The notes below the pieces were generated by a model. The model saw only the letters and a program-made list of their open reading frames with translations, had not been told where the DNA came from and did not search any database. Positions 53,041-61,669 of a DNA stretch of 64,000 nucleotides are shown here, in pieces. Both the position numbers and the translations under genes were made by a program. The stretch comes from Chloroflexota bacterium (GTDB lineage Bacteria; Chloroflexota; Dormibacteria; Dormibacterales; Dormibacteraceae): positions 1-64,000 of the forward strand of contig VBDR01000043.1 in the NCBI GenBank assembly GCA_005882135.1, given 5' to 3'. How positions within the stretch are numbered: the stretch's first letter is position 1; each line of letters starts with the position of its first letter.

Positions 53041-53958
53041 ATTTCGTTCTCGGCGGAGGTCAAGAACGAGATGGCGGGGCTTCTGCCAGCAAGGCCCTGC
53101 TGTCAGCTGAGCGAGCTGCTCGGCGTCTACTTCGGGTCACGCGGCCGCCTGCTTGGCAGCGCGCGTGGTCGTTCGGCGTATTTCTCTTTGCTCCGAAACG
53201 TGGTGGCGCGCAAGGTGGTGCGGCTCGGCAGGGCGGTCGGACCCATGGAAGCCAAATACCAGGCCGTGAAAACGCGCAAGCGGATGTCCTTTTTCATCGA
53301 GCTCGCGCTGCCCAACGATCTGGTCGGTGCTTTCACGCAGCCGCCGGTGCAGGTAGTGCCCGACGCCGCGTGCGATCGCAAGGCGCTGCTGCGCGGATTG
53401 TTCCTCGGTTGCGGGTCGGTCAACGCGCCCAACACGCGCTACCACCTCGAATTCGTCGCGCCCACGAAGTCCTGGGCCTCGGCGATCTCGGGCCTGATCG
53501 AGAGCTCCGGCGCGAAGGCCGGCATCGTCGAGCGCGGCGGCCAGTCGGTGGTCTATGTCAAAGACGGCGATGGCATCGTCCGCCTGCTCTCGACGATGGG
53601 GGCCAGCCGCGCGGTGATGGAGTTCGAGAACGTCCGCGTTGTCAGGGAGGTCAGCGGAGAGGTGAACCGGCGCTTGAACTTCGAGACCGCGAACATCGGC
53701 AAGACCATCGGTTCGGGCCTGCGCCAGGCGGCGGCGATCGAGCGGCTCGAAGCCGACGGCAAGCTGGAGCGCCTTCCGCCGGCGCTGCGCGAGATGGCGA
53801 GGTGGCGGAGCGAGAACCCGGAGCTGAACCTCGGCGAGCTGGCGGGGCGCATGAAGCTGTCCAAGTCAGCAGTGAATCACCGCCTCCGCCGGCTCCAGCA
53901 GGTGGCGGGCTCGAACGGCGGCTCGCGAAGCACGAACGCCGCTCCGCCTAACATTTAG
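53041..53958 (+). CDS. whiA: Sporulation/cell-division regulator WhiA, AUU start
   Basis: WhiA, 305 aa from the proposed ATT codon: a LAGLIDADG-homing-endonuclease-like fold (residues 80-190, with RGLFLGCGSVNAPNTRYHLEF) followed by a helix-turn-helix (LNLGELAGRMKLSKSAVNHRLRRL). Homologues begin MSFSxxVKEEL; here the matching residues SFSAEVKNEM follow directly after ATT. An ATG at 52948 would add 31 unrelated residues, and the ATG at 53071 would delete the conserved start. A GGAGG 6 nt upstream of ATT supports it. whiA heads the glycolytic genes gap-pgk-tpiA. Confidence 0.9.
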   Translation: MSFSAEVKNEMAGLLPARPCCQLSELLGVYFGSRGRLLGSARGRSAYFSLLRNVVARKVVRLGRAVGPMEAKYQAVKTRKRMSFFIELALPNDLVGAFTQPPVQVVPDAACDRKALLRGLFLGCGSVNAPNTRYHLEFVAPTKSWASAISGLIESSGAKAGIVERGGQSVVYVKDGDGIVRLLSTMGASRAVMEFENVRVVREVSGEVNRRLNFETANIGKTIGSGLRQAAAIERLEADGKLERLPPALREMARWRSENPELNLGELAGRMKLSKSAVNHRLRRLQQVAGSNGGSRSTNAAPPNI

Positions 53959-54008
53959 CTCGACCTCTCTCTTCTCAGCCCCTAATCACTCACCAGGAGC
54001 TCGCCCCT

Positions 54009-55019
54009 ATGGGACTCAAAGTTGGCATCAACGGTTTCGGACGCATCGGCCGCAACATCTACCGCGCGGCCTCGGACCTGAAGCCTGACTTCGAGATCGT
54101 TGCCGTCAACGATATCGGCGACGCCAAGACCTTCGCCCACCTGCTCAAGCACGACACGGCGCTCGGCACTTTCGGTCCCGCGGTCAAGGCGGAAGGCGAT
54201 TCGATCCACGTCGATGGGCACACGGTCAAGTTCCTCAGCCAGAAAGATCCAGGCGAGCTCCCGTGGAAGGACCTGGGCGTCGACCTGGTCGTCGAGTCGA
54301 CGGGCCTTTTCACCGATGCGAACAAGGCCCGCGTCCACATCGACAAGGGCGGCGCCACGAAGGTGATCATCTCCGCGCCGGCGACCAACCAGGACTACAC
54401 GGTCGTGATGGGCGTCAACCACAAGGGCTACGACGCGGGTAAGCACAACGTGATTTCCAACGCGAGCTGCACGACGAACTGCTTCGTGCCTCTGGCCAAG
54501 GTCCTGCATGACTCGTTCGGGATCGAGCGCGGGATGATGACCACGATCCACGCCTACACCGCCGACCAGAAGCTGCAGGACCTGCCCCACAAGGATCTGC
54601 GCCGGGCACGAGCCGCGGCGGACAACATCATTCCTACGTCGACGGGCGCAAACCGGGCAGTCGCCGAGGTCCTGCCCGAGCTGGCCGGCAAGTTCGCCGG
54701 GATGGCCTTTCGCGTGCCGATCCTCGACGTGTCCGTGGTCGACCTCACCGTGCAGCTCGGCAGGACGACCACCGCGGAGGACATCAACGCCGCGTTCGAC
54801 GAGGCGGCAAGCGGCGAGCTGCGCGGAATCCTCGCGGTGAGCCATGAGGAACTGGTGTCGTCGGACTTCAAGAGCGACCCGCACTCCTCGATCGTCGATG
54901 CGCCGCTGACGTTGATGCTTGCGAGCGATTGGGCGAAGGTCGTGAGCTGGTACGACAACGAGTGGGGCTTCAGCTGCCGGATGGTGGACCTGATCTCGTA
55001 CATGGCAGAGCGGCTCTGA
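54009..55019 (+). CDS. gap: Glyceraldehyde-3-phosphate dehydrogenase
   Basis: GAPDH, 336 aa. NAD-binding GINGFGRIGRNIYRA, the catalytic Cys in SNASCTTNCFVPLAKVL, the His in TTIHAYTADQKLQD, and WYDNEWGFSCRMVDL at the end are all intact. Length is standard. GGAG precedes the ATG. The stop overlaps the proposed pgk start, and the order gap-pgk-tpiA is the classical glycolytic operon. Confidence 0.98.
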   Translation: MGLKVGINGFGRIGRNIYRAASDLKPDFEIVAVNDIGDAKTFAHLLKHDTALGTFGPAVKAEGDSIHVDGHTVKFLSQKDPGELPWKDLGVDLVVESTGLFTDANKARVHIDKGGATKVIISAPATNQDYTVVMGVNHKGYDAGKHNVISNASCTTNCFVPLAKVLHDSFGIERGMMTTIHAYTADQKLQDLPHKDLRRARAAADNIIPTSTGANRAVAEVLPELAGKFAGMAFRVPILDVSVVDLTVQLGRTTTAEDINAAFDEAASGELRGILAVSHEELVSSDFKSDPHSSIVDAPLTLMLASDWAKVVSWYDNEWGFSCRMVDLISYMAERL

Positions 55020-56182
55020 AGGCTTCGATCACATCCGTCGCCGTGGCGGGCAAGCGAGTCCTCGTCCGCGAAGACCTCAACGTCCCGATGTCGAAGGGTG
55101 CCGTCGCCGACGACGCGCGCGTGCGGGCGGCGGCGCCAACCCTGCAGCACCTGGCGCAGCGTGGCGCCAGGGTGATCGTGATGTCGCACCTCGGCCGTCC
55201 CCAAGACCGCGAGCCGGACCTCTCCTTGAAGCCCATCGCCGCCGACCTCGCACGGCGCGTCGGTCGCGAGGTCCAGTTCGCAGACGACTGCGTCGGCGAG
55301 CCGGCCACGTCGGCCGCCGACAGGCTGCAGTCCGGACAGGTGCTCCTGCTCGAAAACGTGCGCTATCACAAAGAGGACGAGGCGAACGATGCCGGGTTCG
55401 CCCGCCGGCTCGCCTCGCTCGGCGACGTCTACGTCAATGACGCGTTCGCCGCCTCGCACCGCGCGCATGCTTCGGTCGTGGGCGTGGCCGCATATCTGCC
55501 GGCTTACGCGGGCGAGCTGATGGAGACGGAGCTGAAGGCGCTCCGCCAGGCGCTCGACAATCCGAGGCGACCGATGGTGGCCGTGGTCGGCGGCGCCAAG
55601 GTGTCGACCAAGGTGGGCGTGCTGCGGAACCTGCTGCGGAAGGTCGACTCGCTGCTCATCGGCGGCGCGATGGCCAACACGTTCTTCAAAGCTCGAGGGT
55701 GGCCGACCGGGAGCGGCCTGGTCGAGGACATCGCGCTCGAGGAAGCCAACGAGGTCACCGCCGAGGCGGGGGAGAAGCTCGTGCTTCCCGTCGACCTGGT
55801 GTGTGCGCGAAAGATGGAGTCGGGCGAGGCCCTGCGCCTGCTCGATGCGGACAAGGTCGAGCCTGGGTGGATGGCTCTCGACATCGGGCCGAGGTCGGTG
55901 ACGCTCTTCACGGAGAAGCTTCGCGGCGCGGGGACCGTGATCTGGAACGGCCCGGTCGGCGTGGCCGAGATCAAGGATTTCAGCGATGGGACCAGGGAGG
56001 TCGGCGAGGCGATCGCCAGGTCCGGCGCGTACACGCTGGTCGGCGGTGGCGACACCGTCGCGGCCATCGAATCCCTCGGGCTGAACGGGCGCTTCTCCCA
56101 TGTGTCGACCGGCGGAGGGGCGACCCTCGAGTACCTCGAAGGCAAAGAGCTGCCTGGCATCGCGATCCTGAAGGAAGCCTGA
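55016..56182 (+). CDS. pgk: Phosphoglycerate kinase
   Basis: PGK, 388 aa if started at CTG 55016. Signatures: GKRVLVREDLNVPMSKG, MSHLGRPQDREPDLSLKP, LLLENVRYHKEDEAND, YVNDAFAASHRAHASV, AVVGGAKVSTKVGVL and VGGGDTVAAIESLG. The start is uncertain. CTG at 55016 overlaps the gap stop (CTGA) and keeps the whole family N-terminus (LKASITSVAVAGKRV); GTG 55043 is the nearest ordinary start; TTG 54929 would overlap gap by 90 bp. The usual RVDFNVP is here REDLNVP. Confidence 0.95.
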   Translation: MKASITSVAVAGKRVLVREDLNVPMSKGAVADDARVRAAAPTLQHLAQRGARVIVMSHLGRPQDREPDLSLKPIAADLARRVGREVQFADDCVGEPATSAADRLQSGQVLLLENVRYHKEDEANDAGFARRLASLGDVYVNDAFAASHRAHASVVGVAAYLPAYAGELMETELKALRQALDNPRRPMVAVVGGAKVSTKVGVLRNLLRKVDSLLIGGAMANTFFKARGWPTGSGLVEDIALEEANEVTAEAGEKLVLPVDLVCARKMESGEALRLLDADKVEPGWMALDIGPRSVTLFTEKLRGAGTVIWNGPVGVAEIKDFSDGTREVGEAIARSGAYTLVGGGDTVAAIESLGLNGRFSHVSTGGGATLEYLEGKELPGIAILKEA

Positions 56183-56986
56183 GTGTCGAGCCGATCGTCG
56201 AGTCGCCCTCCGGGCATGCCTTTGGTCGCGGCCAACTGGAAGATGAACCCGAGCAACATCGACGACGCGCTCGACCTGGTGCGAGGCGTCCTCTCGGTGG
56301 CGAGGGGCCACGCCGATCGGGTGGAGGTCTCGATCTTTCCTCCTTTTCCCTGGTTGCTCGCGGTGTCCGAGGTGCTCGTCGAGTCGGGGGTCAAGCTCGG
56401 CGCCCAGGACTGCTTCTGGGAGATGTCGGGCGCATTTACGGGCGAGGTGTCACCGGCGATGTTGAGGGCGCTGTGCCAGTGGGTGATAGTCGGTCACTCT
56501 GAGCGGCGCGTGTACCTCGGGGAGACCGACGAGATGGTCGCCAAGAAGGCGGCGGCCGCGCTGTCGTGCGAGCTCAGCGTGATCATGTGCGTGGGCGAGC
56601 TGGCCGATCACTACGACGCCGGCACGTCGGATCAGGTCGTCTCGGCGCAGGTCCGGGCCGGATTGGCCAACTGCACCGCGGACGACTCAGCTCGGCTCGT
56701 CATCGCCTACGAGCCCGTCTGGGCCATCGGCACCGGCAAGAACGCCGACCCTGAGCACGCCTACAAGACGATGCGGTTGATCCGCAAGATCGTGGGCGAG
56801 ATGATCGGCGCCGGCGCCGCACGCAAGGTCCGCATCCTTTATGGAGGGAGTGTCAACTCCGGCAACGTCCAGGCGTACGTGGAGCTGCCGTACTGTGACG
56901 GCTGCCTCGTCGGCGGGGCGAGTCTCGATGCTTCGGAGTTCGCTCACATCGTGAGGGTCACGGCTGAGGTCTATGGCCATCGCTAG
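56183..56986 (+). CDS. tpiA: Triosephosphate isomerase
   Basis: TIM, 267 aa from a GTG directly after the pgk stop. Lys in VAANWKMNPS, catalytic His in VIVGHSERRVYLGE, Glu in AYEPVWAIGTGKNAD, and the phosphate loop ILYGGSVNSGNV and VGGASLDA are all present. The first 10 residues (SSRSSSRPPG) are an extra Ser/Arg-rich leader; an in-frame ATG at 56216 (MPLVAANWKMN) would give a more normal N-terminus. Confidence 0.97.
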   Translation: MSSRSSSRPPGMPLVAANWKMNPSNIDDALDLVRGVLSVARGHADRVEVSIFPPFPWLLAVSEVLVESGVKLGAQDCFWEMSGAFTGEVSPAMLRALCQWVIVGHSERRVYLGETDEMVAKKAAAALSCELSVIMCVGELADHYDAGTSDQVVSAQVRAGLANCTADDSARLVIAYEPVWAIGTGKNADPEHAYKTMRLIRKIVGEMIGAGAARKVRILYGGSVNSGNVQAYVELPYCDGCLVGGASLDASEFAHIVRVTAEVYGHR

Positions 56987-57001
56987 TCGGGCCCTGGGGC
57001 C

Positions 57002-57087
57002 CAGCCCCTCCGGCGCAGCCCCTCCGGCGCAGCCCCTCCGGCGCAGCCCCTCCGGGGCTACGCGCCACCTCCCCACAAGTGGGGAGG
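57002..57087. repeat. Palindromic element with tandem 14-mers before gpmA
   Basis: Four near-identical AGCCCCTCCGGCGC units in tandem (57003-57053), then a CGCGCC segment and the core CCTCCCCACAAGTGGGGAGG (57068-57087). The right arm provides GGGGAGG just before the gpmA GTG. Confidence 0.9.
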
Positions 57088-57089
57088 AG

Positions 57090-57875
57090 GTGAAAGCCAT
57101 CGCTAAACCAAATCCCGGGATCCTGGTTTTGCTGCGGCACGGCGAGAGCACGTGGAATCTCGAGAATCTCTTCACGGGCTGGACGGACGTGCCGCTGAGC
57201 GACCGCGGCGTCCAGGAAGCGGTCGATGCCGGACGACTGATGAAGGAGGCCCGGCTGCGGCCGGGTGTCGTCCATGAGTCGCTGCTGCTGCGCGCGATCC
57301 AGACCACGCAGCTCGCGCTCGCGAAGATGGAGATGTCGTGGGTTCCGGTCAAGCGCAGCTGGCGGTTGAACGAGCGGCACTATGGCGCGCTCCAGGGCTT
57401 GAACAAGAAGCAGACCGCCGACCAGTACGGCGAGGACAAAGTCAAGCTCTGGCGTCGCAGCTACGACGTCCGGCCCCCTGGCCTCGAGCCGTCCGATGAG
57501 CGGCATCCCTTACACGACCCTCGCTACTCGACGCTGCCGCCGGAGCTGCTTCCGAGCACCGAGTGTCTGAAGGACGTCGTCGAGCGAATGCTTCCTTACT
57601 GGTACGACGCGATCGTCCCCGACCTTCACCTCAACGCCTGCGTGCTGGTCTCGGCGCACGGAAACAGCCTTCGCGCGCTGGTCAAGCACCTCGACGGCCT
57701 GGACGACCAGGAGGTGGTGGAGCTGAACATCCCGACCGGCGTGCCGAGGATGTACGAGCTGGACGGCGACCTGCGGCCGCGGTCATGGCGCTACCTGGGC
57801 GATCCGGACGAGGTCGCCAGGCGTGCGGCGGCGGTCAAGGCCCAGGCCTCGGGCTCGAAATCTTCTTCGACTTAG
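57090..57875 (+). CDS. gpmA: 2,3-bisphosphoglycerate-dependent phosphoglycerate mutase
   Basis: GpmA, 261 aa from GTG 57090. The phospho-His is in VLLRHGESTWNLENLFTGW. Further motifs are RAIQTTQLAL, WRLNERHYGALQGLNK, and the second His in VLVSAHGNSLRALVKHL. The frame stays open upstream through the whole repeat to an ATG at 56973, which would add 39 low-complexity residues. I prefer GTG, 2 nt after the repeat's GGGGAGG arm. It adds the next glycolytic step to the gap-pgk-tpiA operon. Basic Ser/Lys-rich tail. Confidence 0.95.
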   Translation: MKAIAKPNPGILVLLRHGESTWNLENLFTGWTDVPLSDRGVQEAVDAGRLMKEARLRPGVVHESLLLRAIQTTQLALAKMEMSWVPVKRSWRLNERHYGALQGLNKKQTADQYGEDKVKLWRRSYDVRPPGLEPSDERHPLHDPRYSTLPPELLPSTECLKDVVERMLPYWYDAIVPDLHLNACVLVSAHGNSLRALVKHLDGLDDQEVVELNIPTGVPRMYELDGDLRPRSWRYLGDPDEVARRAAAVKAQASGSKSSST

Positions 57876-57924
57876 ACTGGTTCCCGTATCCAGAGCGAAT
57901 TCAAGAAAGGGGGGTCCCTGAAAA

Positions 57925-58539
57925 ATGCCCTTTGAGCTGCCCAAGCTGCCCTACGCGTTCGATGCCCTCGAGCCGCACATCGACGCCAAGACGATGGAGA
58001 TCCATCACGACAAGCACCACGCGACGTACGTGACCAACGCCAACGCCGCGCTCGAAAAGCATCCCGAGCTGGGCAAGAAGACGGTGGAAGACCTTCTCTG
58101 GGGGATCAGCACCGTGCCCGAGGACATCCGCACCGCGATCCGCAACAACGCCGGCGGTCACGCCAACCACTCGATCTTCTGGACGATCATGGGCCCGGGT
58201 GGTGGCGGTAACCCGAACGGCCGCATCGCCGACGCTTTGAAGAACACATTCGGCGGCTACGACCAGTTCAAGGAGCAGCTGCAGAAGACGGCGGTGGGGC
58301 AGTTCGGAAGCGGATGGGCCTGGCTCGTCGCGGACCGCCAGGGCAAGCTGTCGGTCAAGGGCTATCCGAACCAGGACAGCCCATTCATGGACGAGCTGAC
58401 CCCGATCCTCGGCGTCGACGTGTGGGAGCACGCCTACTACCTCAAATATCAGAACCGCCGAGCCGACTACGTGACAGCCTGGTTCAACACCCTGAACTGG
58501 GACGCGGTCAACTCCCGGTTCGGATCCGTCTGGGCCTAG
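57925..58539 (+). CDS. sodA: Superoxide dismutase, Mn/Fe type
   Basis: SOD, 204 aa, cytoplasmic (no signal peptide). Metal ligands: [13 protein letters not shown] (His), [10 protein letters not shown] (His), and Asp and His in [24 protein letters not shown] carries the Gln typical of Mn-preferring enzymes. AAAGGGGGG lies about 12 nt before the ATG. Located between gpmA and secG, unrelated functionally but on the same strand. Confidence 0.96.
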   Translation: MPFELPKLPYAFDALEPHIDAKTMEIHHDKHHATYVTNANAALEKHPELGKKTVEDLLWGISTVPEDIRTAIRNNAGGHANHSIFWTIMGPGGGGNPNGRIADALKNTFGGYDQFKEQLQKTAVGQFGSGWAWLVADRQGKLSVKGYPNQDSPFMDELTPILGVDVWEHAYYLKYQNRRADYVTAWFNTLNWDAVNSRFGSVWA

Positions 58540-58550
58540 GTCCGCCTGGG

Positions 58551-58556
58551 TAAAAT
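58551..58556 (+). promoter_or_regulatory. -10 hexamer of secG
   Basis: TAAAAT, 11 nt before the ATG with no convincing Shine-Dalgarno in between. Confidence 0.35.
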
Positions 58557-58567
58557 CTCCGGGATCG

Positions 58568-58825
58568 ATGGCTAAGTTCCAGAACGCTCTCGTCATCGCC
58601 GAGGCTGTGCTCGCCGTGCTGCTGATGGCCGGCGTGCTCATCCAGACGCCGAAGGCATCGGGCCTCGGCGGCACCATCGGCGGCGGCGGCGACGGCCTCG
58701 GCGGTGGCTACCGCACGCGGCGCGGCCTGGAGCGCCAGATCTACTGGACCAGCTGGGTCCTGGTGGCTGCGTTTCTTGTCTGCTCGATCGCCAACGTCTG
58801 GGTGGTAACGCATTTTCCGCAGTAG
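58568..58825 (+). CDS. secG: Preprotein translocase subunit SecG
   Basis: SecG, 85 aa with two transmembrane helices: ALVIAEAVLAVLLMAGVLIQ, the loop SGLGGTIGGGGDGLGGG characteristic of SecG, and TSWVLVAAFLVCSIANVWVV. It is the small stimulatory subunit of SecYEG. Position downstream of tpiA is common in Gram-positive bacteria. Confidence 0.92.
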   Translation: MAKFQNALVIAEAVLAVLLMAGVLIQTPKASGLGGTIGGGGDGLGGGYRTRRGLERQIYWTSWVLVAAFLVCSIANVWVVTHFPQ

Positions 58826-58829
58826 GCTC

Positions 58830-60422
58830 TTGCCCGCCGCGTTTGCGGCGGTGCTGGCAGTCTGTGGATGCCAGCCGGTCGCGACCGTGCCGAAGCCGGC
58901 CCGGGGCGGCACCGCGGTGGAGGCGCTGGTCGGGCAGCCGACCGTGCTCAACCCGCTTTTCGAGGCCAACGACAGCACCCGTGACGTCGACAGCCTGATC
59001 TACCAGGGACTGACGTCAGTCGATTCGCAGCAACAGGTGATCGGCGTCCTGGCCTCCGATTGGAGCGTGTCCGCCGATCACCTCACCTACACCTTCAACA
59101 TCCGCGACGGAGTCAAGTGGGCCGACGGCCAGGCCTTCGGGGTCGATGACGTGCTGTTCACGTTCCACATCCTCCAGGACCTCGAGTACCAGCAACCGGG
59201 CGCCGACGTCTGGCGCCAGGTCGGCGTGGCCGCCGGTGGGCCGGGCCAGGTGGTCTTCGCTCTGCGCGCGCCCGAGGCCTCGTTCCCGCTGACGCTTCGG
59301 GTCGGCATCATCCCCAAGCACATCTTCGCGGGCATGGCGCCGGCCCAGATCGCATCGAGCCCGTACAGCGGCCTACGTGCATTCGGCACCGGCCCGTTCA
59401 AAGTGGGCTCGATCAACCAGCTCGCCATCACCCTCGACCGCAATCCATACGCGGCTCCGCAGCCGTACCTCGACCACTTCGTCCTGCGAACGTATCCAGC
59501 CACCGATCCCCAGCTGGCGATCCGCGCTGTTCTGTCCGGCGCCGCCGACCTCGTGGGTGGGATCCAGCCGCAGGAGGTCGACACACTGCAAGGTCGGACC
59601 GACCTGACGGTCCAGGAGACGCGGCTGTTCACCAACTCGTTCGTCAGCTTCAACCCGGACGGCGATGGCAAGGCCTTCTTCAGCGACCCGCATGTGCGTC
59701 AGGCGCTCGTGCAGGCGGTCGATCGCCAGCGCCTGGTCAGCGAGGTGCTCGCCGGCCGCGCCGACGCCGACCCCAACCCGATCCCCACCGCCAACTGGGC
59801 CTATTCCGCGGCGGCCGGCACCCTCCATCCATATGACGCCATCGCCGCGGCCAGAGCCCTCGACGCCGCGGGCTGGGTAGCCGATCCGTCGTCGAAGATC
59901 CGGGCCAAGAAAGGCGCGCCGTTCAAGGTCTCGATGGTCGCTGCCGATTCCTACCCCAACCAACAGGTGGCCGACGGGATCGCACGCCAGCTCAGGGACA
60001 TCGGCGTCCAGGTCGACGTCAAAGCGCTGCCCGCCTCCAAGCTGTTGCAGGAGAACCTGCTCACGCACAAGTACCAGATGGCGCTGATCTCGGTTGACGT
60101 CGGTCCTGACCCCGACCAGTACTGGCTCTGGCACTCCGGCATGGACGCGGGTTCGCTGAACTTTGCCTACGGGCGAGGCTGGGGGCTGATCGACAAGGAC
60201 CTCGAAGACGGCCGGGCCGCCGTCGACCCGCCGGCGCGGCTGGCGGTCTACATCGATTTCCAGATGATCATGGCCGACACCGCGCCGGCGATCTTCCTCT
60301 ACGCCGGCCGCTACGAGTACGCCGTCTCGCAGCGCGTGCACGGTGTCCACATGAACAAGGCGATCGAGCCCGCCGAGCGTTTTCAGTACGTCACCGACTG
60401 GTACGTCAACACGACTGGGTGA
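58830..60422 (+). CDS. Peptide/nickel-type ABC substrate-binding lipoprotein
   Basis: Family 5 extracellular solute-binding protein, about 530 aa. After the lipobox LAVCGCQP comes GGTAVEALVGQPTVLNPLF, SLIYQGLTSVD, YTFNIRDGVKWADGQAFGVDDVLFTF and GTGPFKVGS, all typical of DppA/OppA-type receptors. The listed TTG start leaves no basic n-region. An ATT at 58812, preceded by GGTGG and read as xFRSRLLPAAFAAV, would restore a proper signal peptide and may be the true start. No permease or ATPase genes are adjacent. Confidence 0.88.
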   Translation: MPAAFAAVLAVCGCQPVATVPKPARGGTAVEALVGQPTVLNPLFEANDSTRDVDSLIYQGLTSVDSQQQVIGVLASDWSVSADHLTYTFNIRDGVKWADGQAFGVDDVLFTFHILQDLEYQQPGADVWRQVGVAAGGPGQVVFALRAPEASFPLTLRVGIIPKHIFAGMAPAQIASSPYSGLRAFGTGPFKVGSINQLAITLDRNPYAAPQPYLDHFVLRTYPATDPQLAIRAVLSGAADLVGGIQPQEVDTLQGRTDLTVQETRLFTNSFVSFNPDGDGKAFFSDPHVRQALVQAVDRQRLVSEVLAGRADADPNPIPTANWAYSAAAGTLHPYDAIAAARALDAAGWVADPSSKIRAKKGAPFKVSMVAADSYPNQQVADGIARQLRDIGVQVDVKALPASKLLQENLLTHKYQMALISVDVGPDPDQYWLWHSGMDAGSLNFAYGRGWGLIDKDLEDGRAAVDPPARLAVYIDFQMIMADTAPAIFLYAGRYEYAVSQRVHGVHMNKAIEPAERFQYVTDWYVNTTG

Positions 60423-60445
60423 TCTGCGCGTCGGCGCCGAGCCAC

Positions 60446-60451
60446 TACGAT
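60446..60451 (+). promoter_or_regulatory. -10 hexamer of the aminotransferase gene (leaderless)
   Basis: TACGAT, 8 nt before the ATG, no Shine-Dalgarno. Confidence 0.35.
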
Positions 60452-60459
60452 TCAAGTCG

Positions 60460-61647
60460 ATGAGCACCGCCGTCCGCTTTGCTGAGCGCATGTCGCGGCT
60501 GGGCACCGAGGGAGCCTTTGAGGTTCTCGCCAAAGCACGCAAGCTCGAGGCCGAAGGCAAGCACATCGTGCACCTGGAAATCGGCGAGCCCGATTTCGCG
60601 ACGCCAGACAACATCGTCGAGGCTGCGATCGGGGCGATGCAGAACGGCTACACGCACTACACACCAGCGAGCGGGATCTTCGAGGCGCGCGAGGCGGTGG
60701 CCGGCTTCGTCAGCCGGATGCTGGGCGCCCAGGTCGATCCCGCGGAGGTGGTGCTCGTCCCGGGGTCGAAGAACGTGCTCCTGTTCACGCTGCTCGCGTG
60801 CATCGAACCGGGCGACGAGGTGATCCTCCCCGACCCCGGCTACCCGGCCTACGCGTCGCAGGTCAACTTCATCGGCGCGGTGCCGAAGCCGGTGACCTTG
60901 CGCGAGGAGAGCGGATTCCGCATGGACCTCGACGAGCTCGCGTCATTGATCACGCCGAAGACTCGCATGCTCATCATCAACACTCCGCAGAACCCCACCG
61001 GCGGCGTGCTCACGGAAGAGGACGTCGATTTCGTCTGTGACCTGGCGCACAAGCACGACCTGCTCGTGGTTTCGGACGAGATCTACAGCCAGCTGGTTTA
61101 CGGCTTTCACCACGTCTCGCCGCTTTCGCGGCCCGGCATGCGGGAGCGCACCGTTTTGATGGATGGCCTCTCCAAGTCCTATGCGATGACCGGATGGAGG
61201 CTTGGTTATGCGGTCGCGCCGCGCGAGCTCGCGGCCAAGCTGGACACCCTGATGATCAACTCGTCTTCGTGCGCCGCCGCCTTCACGCAGATCGCCGCGA
61301 TCGAGGCCCTCGGCTCGCCGGAATCCGAGCACGCCGTGCGCCGGATGGTGAAGGTCTTCGAGCATCGTCGCGACCTGGTCGTCGACGGCATCAACGAGAT
61401 CCCGGGCATGCGCTGCGCGCGGCCGCAGGGGGCCTTCTACGCGTTTCCAAATATCGCGGCGACGGGTTTCGACGAGCATGACCTCGCGGCGCGACTGCTG
61501 ACCGAGGCCGGCGTCGCGGTCTTGCCGGGCACGGCATTCGGCGACGCAGGCAAGGGTTTCATCCGCCTCGCCTATACACAGTCGGAGGATGAGCTGAAGC
61601 TGGGCCTGCGCCGGATCAAGGAGTTCGTCGCCGCCCACCGGCACTAG
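60460..61647 (+). CDS. Class I/II PLP-dependent aminotransferase
   Basis: A 395-residue fold-type I aminotransferase of the aspartate/alanine group. Motifs: HLEIGEPDFATPDNI, YTPASGIFEARE, INTPQNPTGGVLTEED, SDEIYSQLVY, and the PLP-binding Lys in GLSKSYAMTGWRLGYAV; a conserved Arg near the end is in KGFIRLAYTQSEDEL. Likely substrate an amino acid such as aspartate or alanine; specificity cannot be read with confidence. Confidence 0.92.
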   Translation: MSTAVRFAERMSRLGTEGAFEVLAKARKLEAEGKHIVHLEIGEPDFATPDNIVEAAIGAMQNGYTHYTPASGIFEAREAVAGFVSRMLGAQVDPAEVVLVPGSKNVLLFTLLACIEPGDEVILPDPGYPAYASQVNFIGAVPKPVTLREESGFRMDLDELASLITPKTRMLIINTPQNPTGGVLTEEDVDFVCDLAHKHDLLVVSDEIYSQLVYGFHHVSPLSRPGMRERTVLMDGLSKSYAMTGWRLGYAVAPRELAAKLDTLMINSSSCAAAFTQIAAIEALGSPESEHAVRRMVKVFEHRRDLVVDGINEIPGMRCARPQGAFYAFPNIAATGFDEHDLAARLLTEAGVAVLPGTAFGDAGKGFIRLAYTQSEDELKLGLRRIKEFVAAHRH

Positions 61648-61654
61648 GCGCGCC

Positions 61655-61660
61655 TATAGT
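61655..61660 (+). promoter_or_regulatory. -10 hexamer of the formate dehydrogenase operon (leaderless)
   Basis: TATAGT, 9 nt before ATG 61670, no Shine-Dalgarno. Supports ATG rather than the TTG two codons earlier as start, and marks the gene as having its own promoter. Confidence 0.4.
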
Positions 61661-61669
61661 CTTTTGCTC

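Noticed and set aside
57002-57060. Tandem 14-mers as a CRISPR array
   Set aside because: Units are contiguous without spacers, only 14 bp long and part of a palindromic element; no cas genes.
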